Source of the DNA: Cercis canadensis
Lineage: Eukaryota > Streptophyta > Magnoliopsida > Fabales > Fabaceae
Assembly (NCBI GenBank): GCA_003255065.1
Contig: QAOA01000660.1
Span: 47,320 to 111,319 of the forward strand
DNA length: 64,000 nt
Reading direction: 5' to 3'
In this document: positions 54,401-64,000 of the stretch, one piece after another
How positions within the stretch are numbered: position 1 is the stretch's first letter
How the letters are laid out: each line of letters starts with the position of its first letter
Position numbers and translations under genes: made by a program
The notes under the pieces: model-generated
Database searches by the model: none
Told to the model about the DNA's origin: nothing
Seen by the model: the letters and a program-made list of their open reading frames with translations, nothing else

Positions 54401-57400
54401 GGGTGTAAGATTTAAGGTTAGAGTCTATAGTTTAAGGTTTATGGATTAAGGATTGAGGTTAAGCAATTAAGGCTTAGGAATAGGTTAAGGGTCTAGGATA
54501 TATAATTTAGGGTTTAGAATATATGGTTTAAAGCTTAAAGTTTAATGCCTAGGGTTTATGACTTAGGGTTACGAGTCTTAAGTTTAAGTTGTAGGTTCTA
54601 GGATTTAGGGTAAGGGTCTATGATCTAGGATTTAGGATCTAAGATTTAGTGTTCAAGATTTAGGTTAAAGGTCTAGGATTTAGAGCTTAGGATAAAGGGT
54701 TTAGGTTTAAGCCTATGGGGTCTAGGTTTTAGGATTTAGGATTTAGAATTATAGCTCAAGAGTTTAAGGTATAGGGTCTAGGGTTAAGCATTTAGGATTT
54801 AAGTTTAGGGTCTAGGTTTTTGGCTTTAGAATCTTGGTTTTAAGTTTGAAGGTCAAGGGTTTGGAGTTTAGGGATTATTATTTAGGGTCTAGTATCTAAG
54901 GTTTAAGGCATAAGATTTTGGGTTAAGGTTCTAAAATTTAGGGTTTAGAGTCTAAATTTTAGGATATAATGTTTAGGGTTTAAGATTTAGTGTTTATAAT
55001 TTAATGTTTAGGATTACCTCTAAGGTTTATGGTTAAGTGTTTAAGGTTAAGCATCTAAGGTTGAGGTTGAGGTTCTAGGTGGCTTAGGGTTTAAGGTTAA
55101 AGCTCTAGGATTTAAGGTTTTGGGATTAAAGTTAAGCATCTATAGTTTAGGTTAAGGCTCATAGGTGTAAGGTTAAGGGTTAAGGATATAAAGCTTAGGG
55201 TTTAGGGTCTAGGGTTAAAGGCTAGGGTTCATGTTAAGAGTGTAGGAATTTAGAGTATAGAGACTATGCTTTAGGGTTTAAGATTTATGATTATGGATCA
55301 TGAGTTTAGGGTATATAGTCAAGGAGTTAAGGTTAAGCATCTAGTGTTTAGTTTAAGGCTAAATGGCTTATTAGGGTCTAAAGATTAAGGTTAAGTGTTT
55401 AGAATTTAGGGTTTAATTTCTAGGGTTAGTGGTATAGATTTTACGATGTAAGGTCTATGGTTTATGGTTTCGTGTTTCAAGTTTAGGTGGTTTAAGGTCT
55501 ACAATTTAGGTTTTAGTATCTACGGTTAAAGGGTTGGGTTTTATGTTAATGGTCTAGGGTTTAGGACTTAGGATCTAGCAATTAGTGTGAAGGATGAAAG
55601 GTCTAAGGATTAGGGTTAAGGGCCTAAGGTTTAGGTAAAAGGTGTAAGGTTCATGGTTTTGGATATACAATTTAAGATTTAGGGTTCAAGTTTTAAGGCA
55701 TAGGGTTTAGCATGAAGGTTTACTGACTAAATTTATAATTTAGAGTTTAGGGTTTAGTTTTTAGGGCTAAGGGTCTATGATTTAGCATTTAGTTTTTAGG
55801 GTTAGGGGTCTAGGATTAAGGGTCTAAGATTAGGGGTCAAAGATTTAAGGTTCAAGGTCTAAGGTTTAGATTCTAAGATTTAGGATTTAGAGTTTAAAGG
55901 TTAGGATCAAGGTGTTTTGTCTAGGGTTTAAAGGCCTAGGGTTTAATTAACAATCTAAGGTTTAAGGTTTAGTGTCTAGGGTCTAGTGTCTAAGTTATAG
56001 GATTTAAGGTTTAGTATTTAGAGTCTAATATTTAAGGTCTTGATTTTAGAGTATAAGGTGTAAGATTTAAAGTTTAGTGTCTAGGGTTAAAATTTGGGAT
56101 TATGGGTCAAGAGTTTAAGGTACAGGATCTAAGGTTAAGCATCTAAGATTTAGGTTTGGTCTAAGCTTTTGGATTTAGGATCTTGGTCTTAAGTTTGAGG
56201 GTCAAGAGTTTAGAATTTAAGATTTAAGGTTATATTTAAGGTTTAGGATTTCAAGTTAAGGTTCTAAGATTTAGGAACTAAGTTTTAAGGTATAGTGTCT
56301 AGGACTTAGAGTTTATAGTTTATAGTTTAACGTTTAGGATTGTGGTACTAGGGTTTAGGGTAAAGGATCTAGGATTAAGGTTTTAAGGTTTAGGATCCAG
56401 GTGGTTTAAGATTTAGGGTTAAGGCTCTAAAGTCTATGGTTTTAGGATTAAAGTTATGCATCCAAAATTTAGGTTAAGGGTCTAGGGTGTGTGGTTTAGA
56501 GTTAAGGATCTGGGATTTAGAATTTAGGATTAAAGGCCTAGGGTTTATATTAAGAGTCTAGGGTTTAGAGTTTTGAGATTATGATTTAAAGTTTAGTTTC
56601 TAGAGTTTAGGATTTACAATTAAAGGTCATGAGTTTAGGGTATTAGGTCAAGTGTTTTGTGTTAAGCATCTTTAGATAAAGGGTATATAGTTTTGTAATG
56701 TCTAAGATTTAGTTTTTATGGTTGTATCTAGGCTTTATGATATAGGTTTTATAATTTAGGGTTTAAGGTTTTGAATTTGGGTTTAGTGTCTACGATTAAA
56801 GGCTTAGAGTTTACATTAAAGGTCTAGGATTTAGGGCTTAAGATCTAGCATTTAGGTTGAAGGATGAAGAGTCTAGGGATTAGGGTGAAGGGCCTAGGGT
56901 TTAGGTTAAAGGTGTAGGGTTTATAGTTTAGGGCCTACGATTTAAGGTTTAGGATTCAAGTTTTAAGCTATAGGGTTTAGGAATAAAAGTTTCGTGTCTA
57001 GAATTTATGATTTAGATTTTAGGGTTAGGAGTCTGAGGGTTAGTTTCTAGGGTTAAGGGTCTAGGATTTAAGGTTAGGGGTCAAGAATGTAAGATATAGG
57101 ATTTAGGGTAAAGGGTTTATGTTTTTAATTAAAGGTCTATATTTTAGGGTTTAAGGTTTAGGATTTATGATTTAGAATTGAGAGTTTAAAGATTAGGGTA
57201 TAAGGTTTAAGGTTTAGTTTTAAAGGCTTAAGGTTTAATTAATAATCTAAGGTTTATGGTTTAGTGTCTAAGTTCTAGGACTTAAGGTTTAGAGTTTAAG
57301 ATTTAGGGTCTTAGTTTTAGAGTATAGGCCATAGGATTTAGGATTTAAGGTTTAGTGTCTATAACTGAAGGTTTAGCATTTCATGTTTAGTGCTAAACAT

Positions 57401-59745
57401 TGAGAGTTTAGAGTCTAGGGTTTAGGGTTTCAATTTTAGTGTTAAACATTGAGTTAAGGGTTTAGGATCTAGGCTTAATGGGTTAATGTCTAGGGTGTAT
57501 CATTTAGGGCCTAAGGTTAATGGTTAGCCTTTAGGATTTAGGGTCTAGGATTTACATTAAGGGTCTAAGCATTAGGGCTTATGATATAAGGTTTAGGGTT
57601 AAGGGTCAAGAGTTTAAATTTAATGTTTAATATCTAAGGTTTAGGATTAAGGGTTTAAGGTTAAGCCAGTAAGGTTGAATTAGGGTTAAACATATAGGGT
57701 TTAAGATTAGGTTAAAGGTCTAAAGTTTAGGATCTATGATTTAGAGATTGGATTTATTGTCTAGGGTTTTGAATTTAGGGTTACGAGTTTATGGTATAAA
57801 ACTTACGGTTCATCATCTAAGGTTTATGAATTAGGTTAAAAGGTCTATGGTTTAGGGCTTTGGTTCTAAGGTTTAAAGGTAAGGGTTTAAGGTTAAACAT
57901 TTTAAGGGTCTAGGATTTAGGGTTTAAGATGTAGGGTTAAGAATCTAAAATTTATGGTTAAGGGTCTAGGCATCTAAGGTTTAGATTAAAGGTCTAGATT
58001 TATGGTTAAGGGTCAAGGGTGTAGGGTTTAAGGTTTAAGTTATAAGGTCTATGGTTTAGAGTTTAAGTTTAAAAGTTTAGGGTACAAGATTAAGGGTTAA
58101 GGATTTAGAGTTTAGTTTTTAAATTTAGGGTTTAAGGTTTAAGAAATAAGGTTAAAAAACTAGAGCTTAAGATTAAGGGTCTAAGGTTTAGGGTTTAGTA
58201 TCAAGGGTTTATGATTTAAGGTTACAAGTCTTGAGTTTAAGCAATAGGTTTTAGTGTTTAGGTTAAGAGACTATGATTTAGGGTTTGGAGTCTAGGGTTT
58301 AGGATTTATGGTTTTGGTTAAGGGCTTTGGATCATGGGTTTAATGTTTATAATTTAGGGTTTGGATATGATGTCTAGGGTTTAAGATCTATATTTTAGGA
58401 TTTAGGGTTTAAGGTAAAGCCGCTAAGATTTAGTGTCTATGATCTAAGGTTAAAGTCTATGATATAGGGTTTATTATCTATGGTTAGGATTTAGGATTAT
58501 AGGTCAGGAGTTTAAGGTAAGCATCTAGGATCTAGGTTTAGGGTCTAGAATTTTAGGTTTAGGATCTTGGTTTTAAGTTTGAGGGTCAAGAGTTTAGGAT
58601 TTAGAGTTTTGTATTTAAGTTTTAAGGTCTAGGGTTTCGGGTTAAGATTTAAGAATTTAAGATTTAGGGACTAAGTTTTAAGGTAATGTGTCTAGTGCTT
58701 AGGGTTTAAGATTGTGGCACTAGGGTTTAGGGTTAAGTGTTTTGGGTTAAAGGTCTAAGATTTATGTTTTAAGATTAGGGTCTAGGTGGTTTAAAATTTA
58801 GGGTTAAGGCTTTAGAGTTTAGGGTTTTGAAATTAAAGTTAAGGATTTATAGTTTAGGTTAAGGGTCTAAGGTTTATGATTTAGAATTAAAGATCTAAGG
58901 TTTAAGATTTAGAATTAAGGACCTAGGTTTCATATAAAGAATCTAAGGTTTAGAGTTTAGAGACTACAATTTAGGGTTTAATTTCTAGAGTTTAGGATTT
59001 ACAGTTAAGGGTCATGAATTTAGAATAAGCATCTTTAGATTAAGGGTATATGGTTTCCTAGGGTCTAAGATTTAGGGTTTATGGTATATGGTTATGTGTC
59101 TAGGGTTTATGATATAGGTTATATGGTTTATGGTTTAAAGTTTTGGGTCTAGGGTTTAGTGTCTATGATATAGGATTAAGGATTTAGGGATTACACTAAC
59201 GGTCTAGGATTTAGGGCTTAGAATCTAAGGTTTAGGATTAAGGGTCAAATGTCCAGGTATTAAGGTTTAGGTTGAATGTGTAATGTTTATTATTTAGGGC
59301 ATACGGTTTAATCTTTAGGGTTTAAAATTTTGAGTTCAAGGTTTATTGTTTCGGTTAAGGGGTCTAGGGTTAGGGTTTAGAATTTAAAGTTTTGAGTTTA
59401 AAAGTTTAAGGTTAAAGGTTTAGGTTGTCATGTCTAGGGTTTAGAATATATAGTTAAGGGTCATGAGTTTAGATTATAGGGTCTAAAGTCTAGGTTTAAG
59501 CATGTAAGATTTAAGTTAAGGGTATAGGGTTTTGCGTTTAGGATTAAGGGTCAAGGGTTTAAAATTTTGTGTCTAGGGTTTAAAATTTAGAGTCTAGGGT
59601 ATAGCGTCTAGAGTTTAGGGTTTAGTGTCTATGAATTATGATTCAGTGTTTATACTTTAGAATTTAGGATTTAGTGTCTAAAGTTTACGATTTAGTGTTT
59701 AAAAATCAAAGTTAAGCATTTATGGTTGAGGTTAAAGTGATATAG
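51496..59745 (+). repeat. Degenerate telomere-like (TTTAGGG) array, 8.2 kb
   Basis: Almost the whole stretch is made of TTTAGGG and close variants (TCTAGGG, TTTAAGG, GTTAAGG, ATTTAGG), with the G-rich strand on plus. Perfect tandem pairs such as 'agggtttaggg' are frequent but long perfect runs are absent. Non-telomeric words recur at fixed kilobase distances (see findings), so the array has higher-order structure. TTTAGGG is the Arabidopsis-type plant telomere repeat. The array ends near 59745 and unrelated DNA follows, so it is interstitial in this assembly. Confidence 0.9.
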
Positions 59746-59834
59746 CTATAAGCTCATCATAGAGATGAAATTAAAAGCACGTGTTTTGAAATACAGGTAC
59801 AAAAACAATGTATAAACATACCTGATACTCTTTC

Positions 59835-59975
59835 CTATGGTTGGTTGAAAGCCCAATCAACAATGATAATATGCGATACTCTTTCTTCTGATTGGCTGAA
59901 GTTCAATTCATTCAAGGCCTCTATTACATTCCGAGCATCATCAAAATTCTCATATTTACATAACCCTAAAATCAA
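59835..59975 (-). pseudogene. Possible coding fragment at the array edge
   Basis: The minus strand is open for 46 codons without ATG: 'LILGLCKYENFDDARNVIEA', then 'LNELNFSQSEERVS', ending in TAG at 59835. The helix-rich pattern resembles a pentatricopeptide or similar helical repeat unit, but a single unit is not enough to assign it. Could be chance. Confidence 0.3.
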
Positions 59976-61042
59976 ATACTTATAGTAATTACTAGAACAG
60001 TAATCAAAATATTTATATAATCAAGTTACAAACTGAACAATATAAAATTAAAGGAGCAAAAAAGCCAAATTGCAAGTTCTAAATCATCAATATAGCCAAA
60101 TTGCAAATTCTAAATCATCAATATATATGATATATACAAGCATTGAATGAAGAAACTCTTGGAATGCATAACTAATTGAGCAAGCAAACATATGACACCG
60201 ATCACAAATTACCAAATATCAAAAGATTACTCTCTAACCTATACATTTTATCATGAATTAATTTTTCATACCAAATGAATATAATTATAGTATTTGATTA
60301 TTTATTACTTCAACTAAATGTGTTATAAGCTGTAAATATATACGAGAACATCATAATGGATTGGCCATCCAATACACATCAACAATAGTTTAGAAGAAGG
60401 AGGATTCAAGAATCTTCTATATGTGAGAGTTTTGGGACAAATCAAGAAATGTCGAAATACAACACTTGCTATGCCCACAAAAAGTATTAACATTTCCATC
60501 AAATAAGTCATGTAAAATATCACAATTATGTTATCCTTAAACTTCTAATTTAGTACAATTTTGGCCAAAATTATTATTATTTTTTTTTCAAAATATGGAT
60601 GATGAGGCTGAAAAATATAACACTTGTATTAGATAACTTTGAACAACAATAGATATTTTCCTAACATGCTGAAAATTTATGTCATCATTATGAACTTTCT
60701 TAGCAAATCACATCATATTTTAGGATACATGTAGTTCGGAGCATTTAAACTAAGATTTCTTGAAAATAAGTTCAAAACTATATTAGTTACAGTTTTACAA
60801 CCACACTCTTCAAGCACAAACCTCCTAAATAGCTTGGTGCCCCTTTTTTAGGAAAGAAAAAGGAGAAAAAAGAAGAGAGTGGAGCTTGTTCTTTTACTGT
60901 ACTAATTCATTTTGGGTAGGCCCCTTCCTCTTTTAGTTGGCATGTAAATTCTAACTTTTAAGGTGCAAATTCTCACTTAGACACCAAAGGACAGGTATAA
61001 TAGACAGTACTAACAAACTCAAATAACAAGTGAAATACTAAC
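59976..61042. other. No gene seen
   Basis: AT-rich non-coding DNA. The final AlaRS exon (a GTDAS..-type tail) that should follow 61043 on the minus strand was looked for and not found. Confidence 0.5.
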
Positions 61043-61190
61043 CTGTCCATTCGCAAGACCACCTTTTCCTTTACCACACCTCCCTTTCAGAGGACCCAAG
61101 GCATTACTCAGCCACCCTAGCTTGCTTTTTTTTCCTTTCTCTGGCAGCCCAGCACGAACCACAGTCTTGTTTGTAGCTTGTGTCCATCAA
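61043..61190 (-). pseudogene. Alanyl-tRNA synthetase C-terminal exon fragment
   Basis: Between acceptor-like 'gatgttag' and donor-like 'CAG|gttag' the minus strand reads '[20 protein letters not shown]' and '[20 protein letters not shown]', then 'ANGQ'. This is the very conserved C-terminal segment of plant AlaRS ([33 protein letters not shown]). The stretch before TNK is frameshifted, and a few residues between KSK and WL are missing. Colinear with 61380-61577 and 62790-62900. Confidence 0.88.
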
Positions 61191-61379
61191 CTAACATCAT
61201 CACAACTTACTGTTTGAAGTTAAAAGAGAACCAAACTAATACTGACGCACAACACAACTAATGCAATTGAATTATGCATATTATGACATCTACAAAAACT
61301 GGACTTCCAAGAGCATACAATGCATTGAGTAGAACACAAAGTAAAGCTATAATACAATCTTAGAGGCCTAATGTGATTC

Positions 61380-61577
61380 TTATTTAATTAGCAAATCAGC
61401 AATTAACTTCTGCTCCATGACTTTCGTAGCTACATCCAAATCAACATCAACACAAGATATGCAAAAAGGCTTTCCCATCTGAAGCAGCCAATTCAGTTCA
61501 GCCTTCTCAGTAATGATCTTTACAGCTTTCCATTTGTTTTCTTCAGCAATAAGCTTTTGTGCCTTTCTCACTTGATC
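61380..61577 (-). pseudogene. Alanyl-tRNA synthetase C-terminal fragment (RKAQK..AEENK region)
   Basis: After acceptor-like 'ttcttgtag' the frame reads 'DQVRKAQKLIAEENKWKAVK' and 'GKPFCISCVDVDLDVATKVM', then 'EQK', followed by eight unrelated residues and TAA (61380-61382). Plant AlaRS has VRKAQK.IAEENKRKAVK and GK.FCIS..DVGLDA..V..AV.KVMEQK here. About seven residues (the AAVREAV stretch) appear deleted. It lies upstream of the 61043-61190 exon on the same strand, as in the intact gene. Confidence 0.85.
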
Positions 61578-62789
61578 CTACAAGAAACAAATTACTTACT
61601 ACAGGAAGAATTCATACAGGAGCAAATGAGAGAACAACAATAACAAACAAACACCAGCATTGTACAAATACCACAAGGATTACTTTTCTAAGTCCATGTC
61701 CTTTTGTTCTTTAGAAAAAAAAAATTAATAAAGATCTACCAAAATAGTATAACTATGTACTCCAAAAGTGTACATAAAGCAAGCTTCAAGGCACAACAAA
61801 AACCAAGGAAAAGAAGTTTTCAACCCACGAGACAAAAACACTGAAGCACAATTATTAAGGCTGAGACCCCTAAAACTCTCCTATCCCTTTCTAAGTAAAT
61901 GCCCTAGTTTATACAGCCAAGCACCATTCTCCACACCTTCTATCTTTCAACCTTATTCAAATAATTCCCCTTCCAACATAATACAGATGCTACTACCAGT
62001 ATGAACCCACAAACAACAAAACCAAAGAAATGATAAGGACACAGAAATAGGATAGAAAAAGATCAATCATGTTGCTACCTTAACTGTTGCAAAAACATTT
62101 TACTTCTAGGTCAGCTTGGTGAATAAAAACAACATTATCGATATAAAGGAAAATTAGGTGAAATTTTCTCATATTAGTAGACAAGGAATTTTGTGTAGCA
62201 ACATAAACACCCGATGGTTCACATTACTCTATTTTAGTTCTCTTGCTCTACACAACAATTATTACCATGTTGCCATTTATAATTTTCATCTGAACAAAAA
62301 GTTGAAGCCATGATAATAACATTCAATGAAGTTTTTTCTTTTTTTTCCTTAAAAAATGTCAATGAAAAATATGAGTACTGGTGAGCGAGTGAGTGAGAAA
62401 AGTATCGGAACATAAATCCAAATTGAAGTTTGAATGTCACTAAGCTTGGTTGTTCAATTACAAGCTTCTAAAGTGAGAAAACTTCGAATTCAACTTCACT
62501 CAGAAAATCTACTGAGAAAAACATTTGAAATAGCATATAAAATGAGTAAGCTAAACTACTCTTTAGCCATCAAGGCTTCACCAAGCCACAAAGTTACAGG
62601 CTAAAACTATTATGATAGGCTGGTTCCACGCCACACAAAAACAAAATGATCACAAATTTAAATTTTAACTAATATAGCAACATGGGTCGGCGATAAAATT
62701 GATATAAACTTTAAACTTCAGAAAGATTAACGCATCTTTAGTTAATAAAAGCTTTGAATCTAAATAGGCATAGAAGAAGAGAACGATAC
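61578..62789. other. Non-coding; missing AlaRS middle
   Basis: Separates the N-terminal and C-terminal AlaRS fragments. The central ~850 residues of the enzyme (most of the catalytic and editing domains) are not found here. Confidence 0.6.
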
Positions 62790-62900
62790 CAACATTGGCA
62801 AAGAGAAGAGTGGGGTCATTGTGGGGCACAACAAGGCTCAATTTCCAGTTCACATGATTCTTCTAAGAATTTGATGTACGTGCTTCGCCAACCACTCCAT
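62790..62900 (-). pseudogene. Alanyl-tRNA synthetase N-terminal exon fragment
   Basis: The minus strand starts 'MEWLAKHV', loses frame by small deletions, and continues 'KNHVNWKLSLVVPHNDPTLL' and 'FANVG' up to a donor-like 'G|gtatcg'. This is the start of class II motif 1 of AlaRS (VEWPAKRVR..FI.FFEEKNH..W.SSPVVPHNDPTLLFANAGM). Frameshift and substitutions show it is non-functional. The rest of the catalytic core is absent downstream. Confidence 0.85.
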
Positions 62901-63640
62901 TTCCTGTGACTACCCCGAGCATGACGACAAAAGAGGAACAAATTCGAAACGATCAAATTAATTGAACCTTTATTCATTTTGAATCCAAATCAAAATTGAA
63001 ATTGAAATAAACAGCATACTAGATAAGTTGGAGCATGCATAGCAGGTCATTGATACGCCCATTTTACTGCTACTATAACCCTCCGCTGAGTTTCAAATTC
63101 ATCAAGGAACAAAGAAAGGGGAAATAACTGAAAAATGATAGTCTTGAATAAATATTTACCACAGAAGAAGCATTAACCAATTCTTAACTTGATTAACCAC
63201 ATGTGAGCTGGTTAATCTTGCAAAGAATTGATTAATACTTCCTTCCCGGTAAATATTTCTCATGAGCTATCCATTTCAATCATTTCCCCACAAAAAAAAA
63301 TCATAGGTTAGTAATTAAATCAAGAAGATACTAGCTGATAGATATGTATATTAGATAAAGTTCTATGATAAGGGTTTAACTTCTACATGAGATAGAGTTT
63401 GCATTGGTATATATTTTTGTCTAGGGTTTTACATAGTGTTTAAGTGATCATGTGACTCTTGTAGCTGCTAATATACAAGCTGATATACAAGTGCCCTCTT
63501 CATTCAATAAAGTAAATATGGTTTCCCAAATTCTTCACTAGCAAGAAAACATTTATTGAACAAACAAAACTATAGCATAATAACTCTCATTTATATTAAA
63601 TGAAAAAGCAAAAGAGAAATTCTTTTAATAGAACACTTAC
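62901..63640. other. No gene seen
   Basis: AT-rich DNA without a supported frame. Confidence 0.5.
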
Positions 63641-63765
63641 CTTTTCGCAAATATTTTTCCAGTTATTCAATGTAGACATGTGGACCTCTAAAAAGCTCTG
63701 TACCATTTGATACGTTCCCCTCCAATTCACTGCACTGAAATCAGCTTGCAATTCTAGCAACAAAG
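63641..63765 (-). pseudogene. Possible exon of an unidentified gene
   Basis: Acceptor-like 'ttgcttaccag' and donor-like 'AAAAG|gtaagtg' bracket an open 125-bp stretch reading 'LLLELQADFSAVNWRGTYQM' and 'VQSFLEVHMSTLNNWKNICE'. Good splice signals and a protein-like composition suggest a real exon. I do not recognise the family and it is not an AlaRS segment known to me. It may belong to a gene continuing beyond the window. Confidence 0.4.
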
Positions 63766-64000
63766 CTGGTAAGCAAATGACAGAAAAAATAGAAGCATGG
63801 TAAGCAAACATAAAGAAGATAAAAAGTGAAGTGAGAAAATAAAAAAANTCATACCAATAATCAAAAGTGAAGTCAAGTCAATGTAACAAAAAACATATAG
63901 ATATTAAGAAATACATGTAAAGAGTAAAAAGGAACAATACTCCAAATTATTACTTATAAAATACTCCAAATTAGAATATGAGATTTGCTAATATTAGAAG
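63766..64000. other. No gene seen
   Basis: AT-rich window end, with a single N at 63848. Confidence 0.5.

Noticed and set aside
51496..59745. A genuine chromosome-end telomere
   Set aside because: Repeats are too degenerate, show kilobase-scale duplication, and are followed by non-telomeric DNA with gene fragments.
51496..59745. CRISPR array
   Set aside because: The repeats are short, degenerate and contiguous with no unique spacers, and the window is plant nuclear DNA.
61130..61190. 'CGSCWA' on one minus-strand frame, like the papain active site
   Set aside because: The same bases in another frame give the AlaRS motif (TNKTVV.AG..EKG), which fits its neighbours. No other protease features are present.

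Overview
The window is repeat-dominated nuclear DNA of a flowering plant, probably a eudicot. It is AT-rich, with CACTA (En/Spm) transposons, Ty1/copia and other LTR elements, a long array built on the plant telomere motif TTTAGGG, and broken pieces of two conserved host genes (a YTH-domain m6A reader and alanyl-tRNA synthetase). No complete, ordinary host gene is visible. The only candidate for an intact one is a 40-residue ORF with a TATA box on the minus strand near 25.1 kb.

Layout. 1-3060: the end of an LTR-like element, then a duplicated block around a reverse-strand CACTA fragment; the same block recurs at 45.9-47.7 kb. 3.1-6.1 kb: non-coding, with dispersed repeats. 6129-21505: a complete but decayed 15.4-kb CACTA element (TSD AGT) with TNP2-like and TNPA-like transposase pseudogenes, carrying three nested LTR-type insertions at 9.8-13.5, 13.9-15.4 and 17.2-19.7 kb; the first of these carries a Mutator-like foldback MITE. 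21.5-26.7 kb: non-coding, with two related loci, one holding the small ORF. 26765-40885: a second CACTA element of the same family whose interior holds the 3' half of a YTH-domain gene instead of transposase genes, a Pack-CACTA-like gene capture.

The YTH exon is split by a 10.1-kb nested pair of copia retrotransposons. An older, stop-riddled plus-strand element (28001-38108, TSD TCTTC) has a young minus-strand element (28044-33188, TSD AACAG) inside its 5' LTR. The young element's two 280-bp LTRs look identical and its polyprotein is open except for one amber codon in gag. 42.2-45.9 kb: a reverse-strand LTR-derived block related to the insertions in the first CACTA. 47.7-50.9 kb: non-coding with short tandem repeats. 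50949-51495: a run of 30 G and a 517-base gap. 51496-59745: 8.2 kb of degenerate TTTAGGG-like sequence with kilobase-scale internal repetition, so not a simple telomere. 59.8-64 kb: minus-strand exon fragments, three of them colinear pieces of an internally deleted alanyl-tRNA synthetase pseudogene.

The window reads as layered transposition: CACTA elements moved and captured sequence, LTR elements then broke them, and the youngest event is the inner copia insertion. Gene calls come from motif recognition by eye; no alignment or database search was run.
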